A stretch of 5,049 nucleotides of DNA from Nitrospirota bacterium (GTDB lineage Bacteria > Nitrospirota > Thermodesulfovibrionia > Thermodesulfovibrionales > JdFR-85), in the NCBI GenBank assembly GCA_013151785.1, contig JAADHP010000049.1, forward strand, positions 990-6,038. Direction: 5' to 3'. A model generated the notes under the pieces. That model had not been told where the DNA came from, made no database searches, and was given only the letters and a program-made list of their open reading frames with translations. Every line of letters begins with the position of its first letter. Position 1 is the stretch's first letter. Positions 4,882-5,049 of the stretch are shown here, one piece after another. The translations under genes were made by a program, and so were the position numbers.

Positions 4882-5049
4882 ATATCTCAGGGACTATCCG
4901 CTCAGAACAGTCCTTCTCACAAATGGTCTTTTACTTACAGAAAAGAGGCTTCGCAACCTGTCTGTTGATGAAATCCAGATAAGCATTGATGGCATTGGTT
5001 CTGCCCACGAGGCAATAAGGGGAAAGGATACATACCAGCGTACAATTGA
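4871..5049 (+). pseudogene. Radical SAM enzyme, continuation in the +1 frame (3' end outside window)
   Basis: Read from AGT at 4871, one frame ahead of the upstream part, this stretch is open to the window edge and encodes SLNEYLRDYPLRTVLLTNG, then about 20 linker residues, then EIQISIDGIGSAHEAIRGK and DTYQRTI. VLLTNG and ISIDG are the strands that follow GGEP in peptide-modifying radical SAM/SPASM enzymes, so this is the next part of the same core domain. The frame has no convincing independent start: GTG at 4868 has its nearest GGAGG 17 nt upstream, inside the GGEP codons. The C-terminal half, where SPASM or other auxiliary cluster cysteines would be, is not in the window. The TGA at 5047-5049 is in the frame of the 5' part and does not end this frame. 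Confidence 0.8.

Noticed and set aside
4868..5049. Separate gene starting at GTG 4868
   Set aside because: The encoded sequence is the mid-core of a radical SAM domain, and no ribosome binding site lies at usable spacing, so a frameshifted continuation explains it better.

Overview
The window is a compact, entirely co-directional (+ strand) bacterial gene cluster with almost no intergenic DNA. The gene order is the 3' end of gltX (glutamyl-tRNA synthetase), a Phd/YefM-type antitoxin and PIN-domain toxin pair, glnS (glutaminyl-tRNA synthetase), a HEPN-domain protein and minimal nucleotidyltransferase (MNT) pair, gpsA (glycerol-3-phosphate dehydrogenase), and the first part of a radical SAM enzyme that appears frameshifted and runs off the right edge.

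Organism: the proteins are clearly bacterial. Having both gltX and glnS means direct charging of tRNA-Gln, which among bacteria is found mainly in proteobacterial and some related lineages. The housekeeping genes have moderate GC and use AGG/AGA arginine codons heavily, and type II toxin-antitoxin genes are abundant. This would fit an anaerobic, possibly thermophilic environmental lineage such as Nitrospirota (Thermodesulfovibrio-like) or a deltaproteobacterial group. That placement is a low-confidence inference; no rRNA or other marker is present.

Layout: bases 1-390 are the anticodon-binding end of gltX. Bases 391-450 are the only real intergenic gap. They hold a good sigma-70-type promoter with its -10 box at the edge of a perfect 9-bp inverted repeat, a plausible autoregulatory operator for the toxin-antitoxin pair. 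Antitoxin (451-687) and toxin (681-1058) overlap by 7 nt. glnS starts 6 nt after the toxin and is full length. The HEPN (2748-3119) and MNT (3112-3429) genes overlap by 8 nt and fit between glnS and gpsA with no spare base at either end. gpsA (3430-4431) is full length. The radical SAM gene starts 3 nt later; its first reading frame stops at 4881, just after the GGEP motif, while recognisable radical SAM sequence continues in the +1 frame to the window edge.

How the parts fit: this looks like a translation/lipid-precursor housekeeping operon into which two unrelated, AT-richer toxin-antitoxin-type cassettes have been inserted, both in sense and without a visible terminator. Because no other gap is large enough for a promoter, the toxin-antitoxin promoter could also feed glnS and the genes beyond it. 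That possible link between toxin autoregulation and tRNA-Gln charging is the most interesting idea in the window. I did not see a clearly novel multi-gene system; the unusual aspects are the arrangement, the variant HEPN/MNT pair and the broken radical SAM gene.
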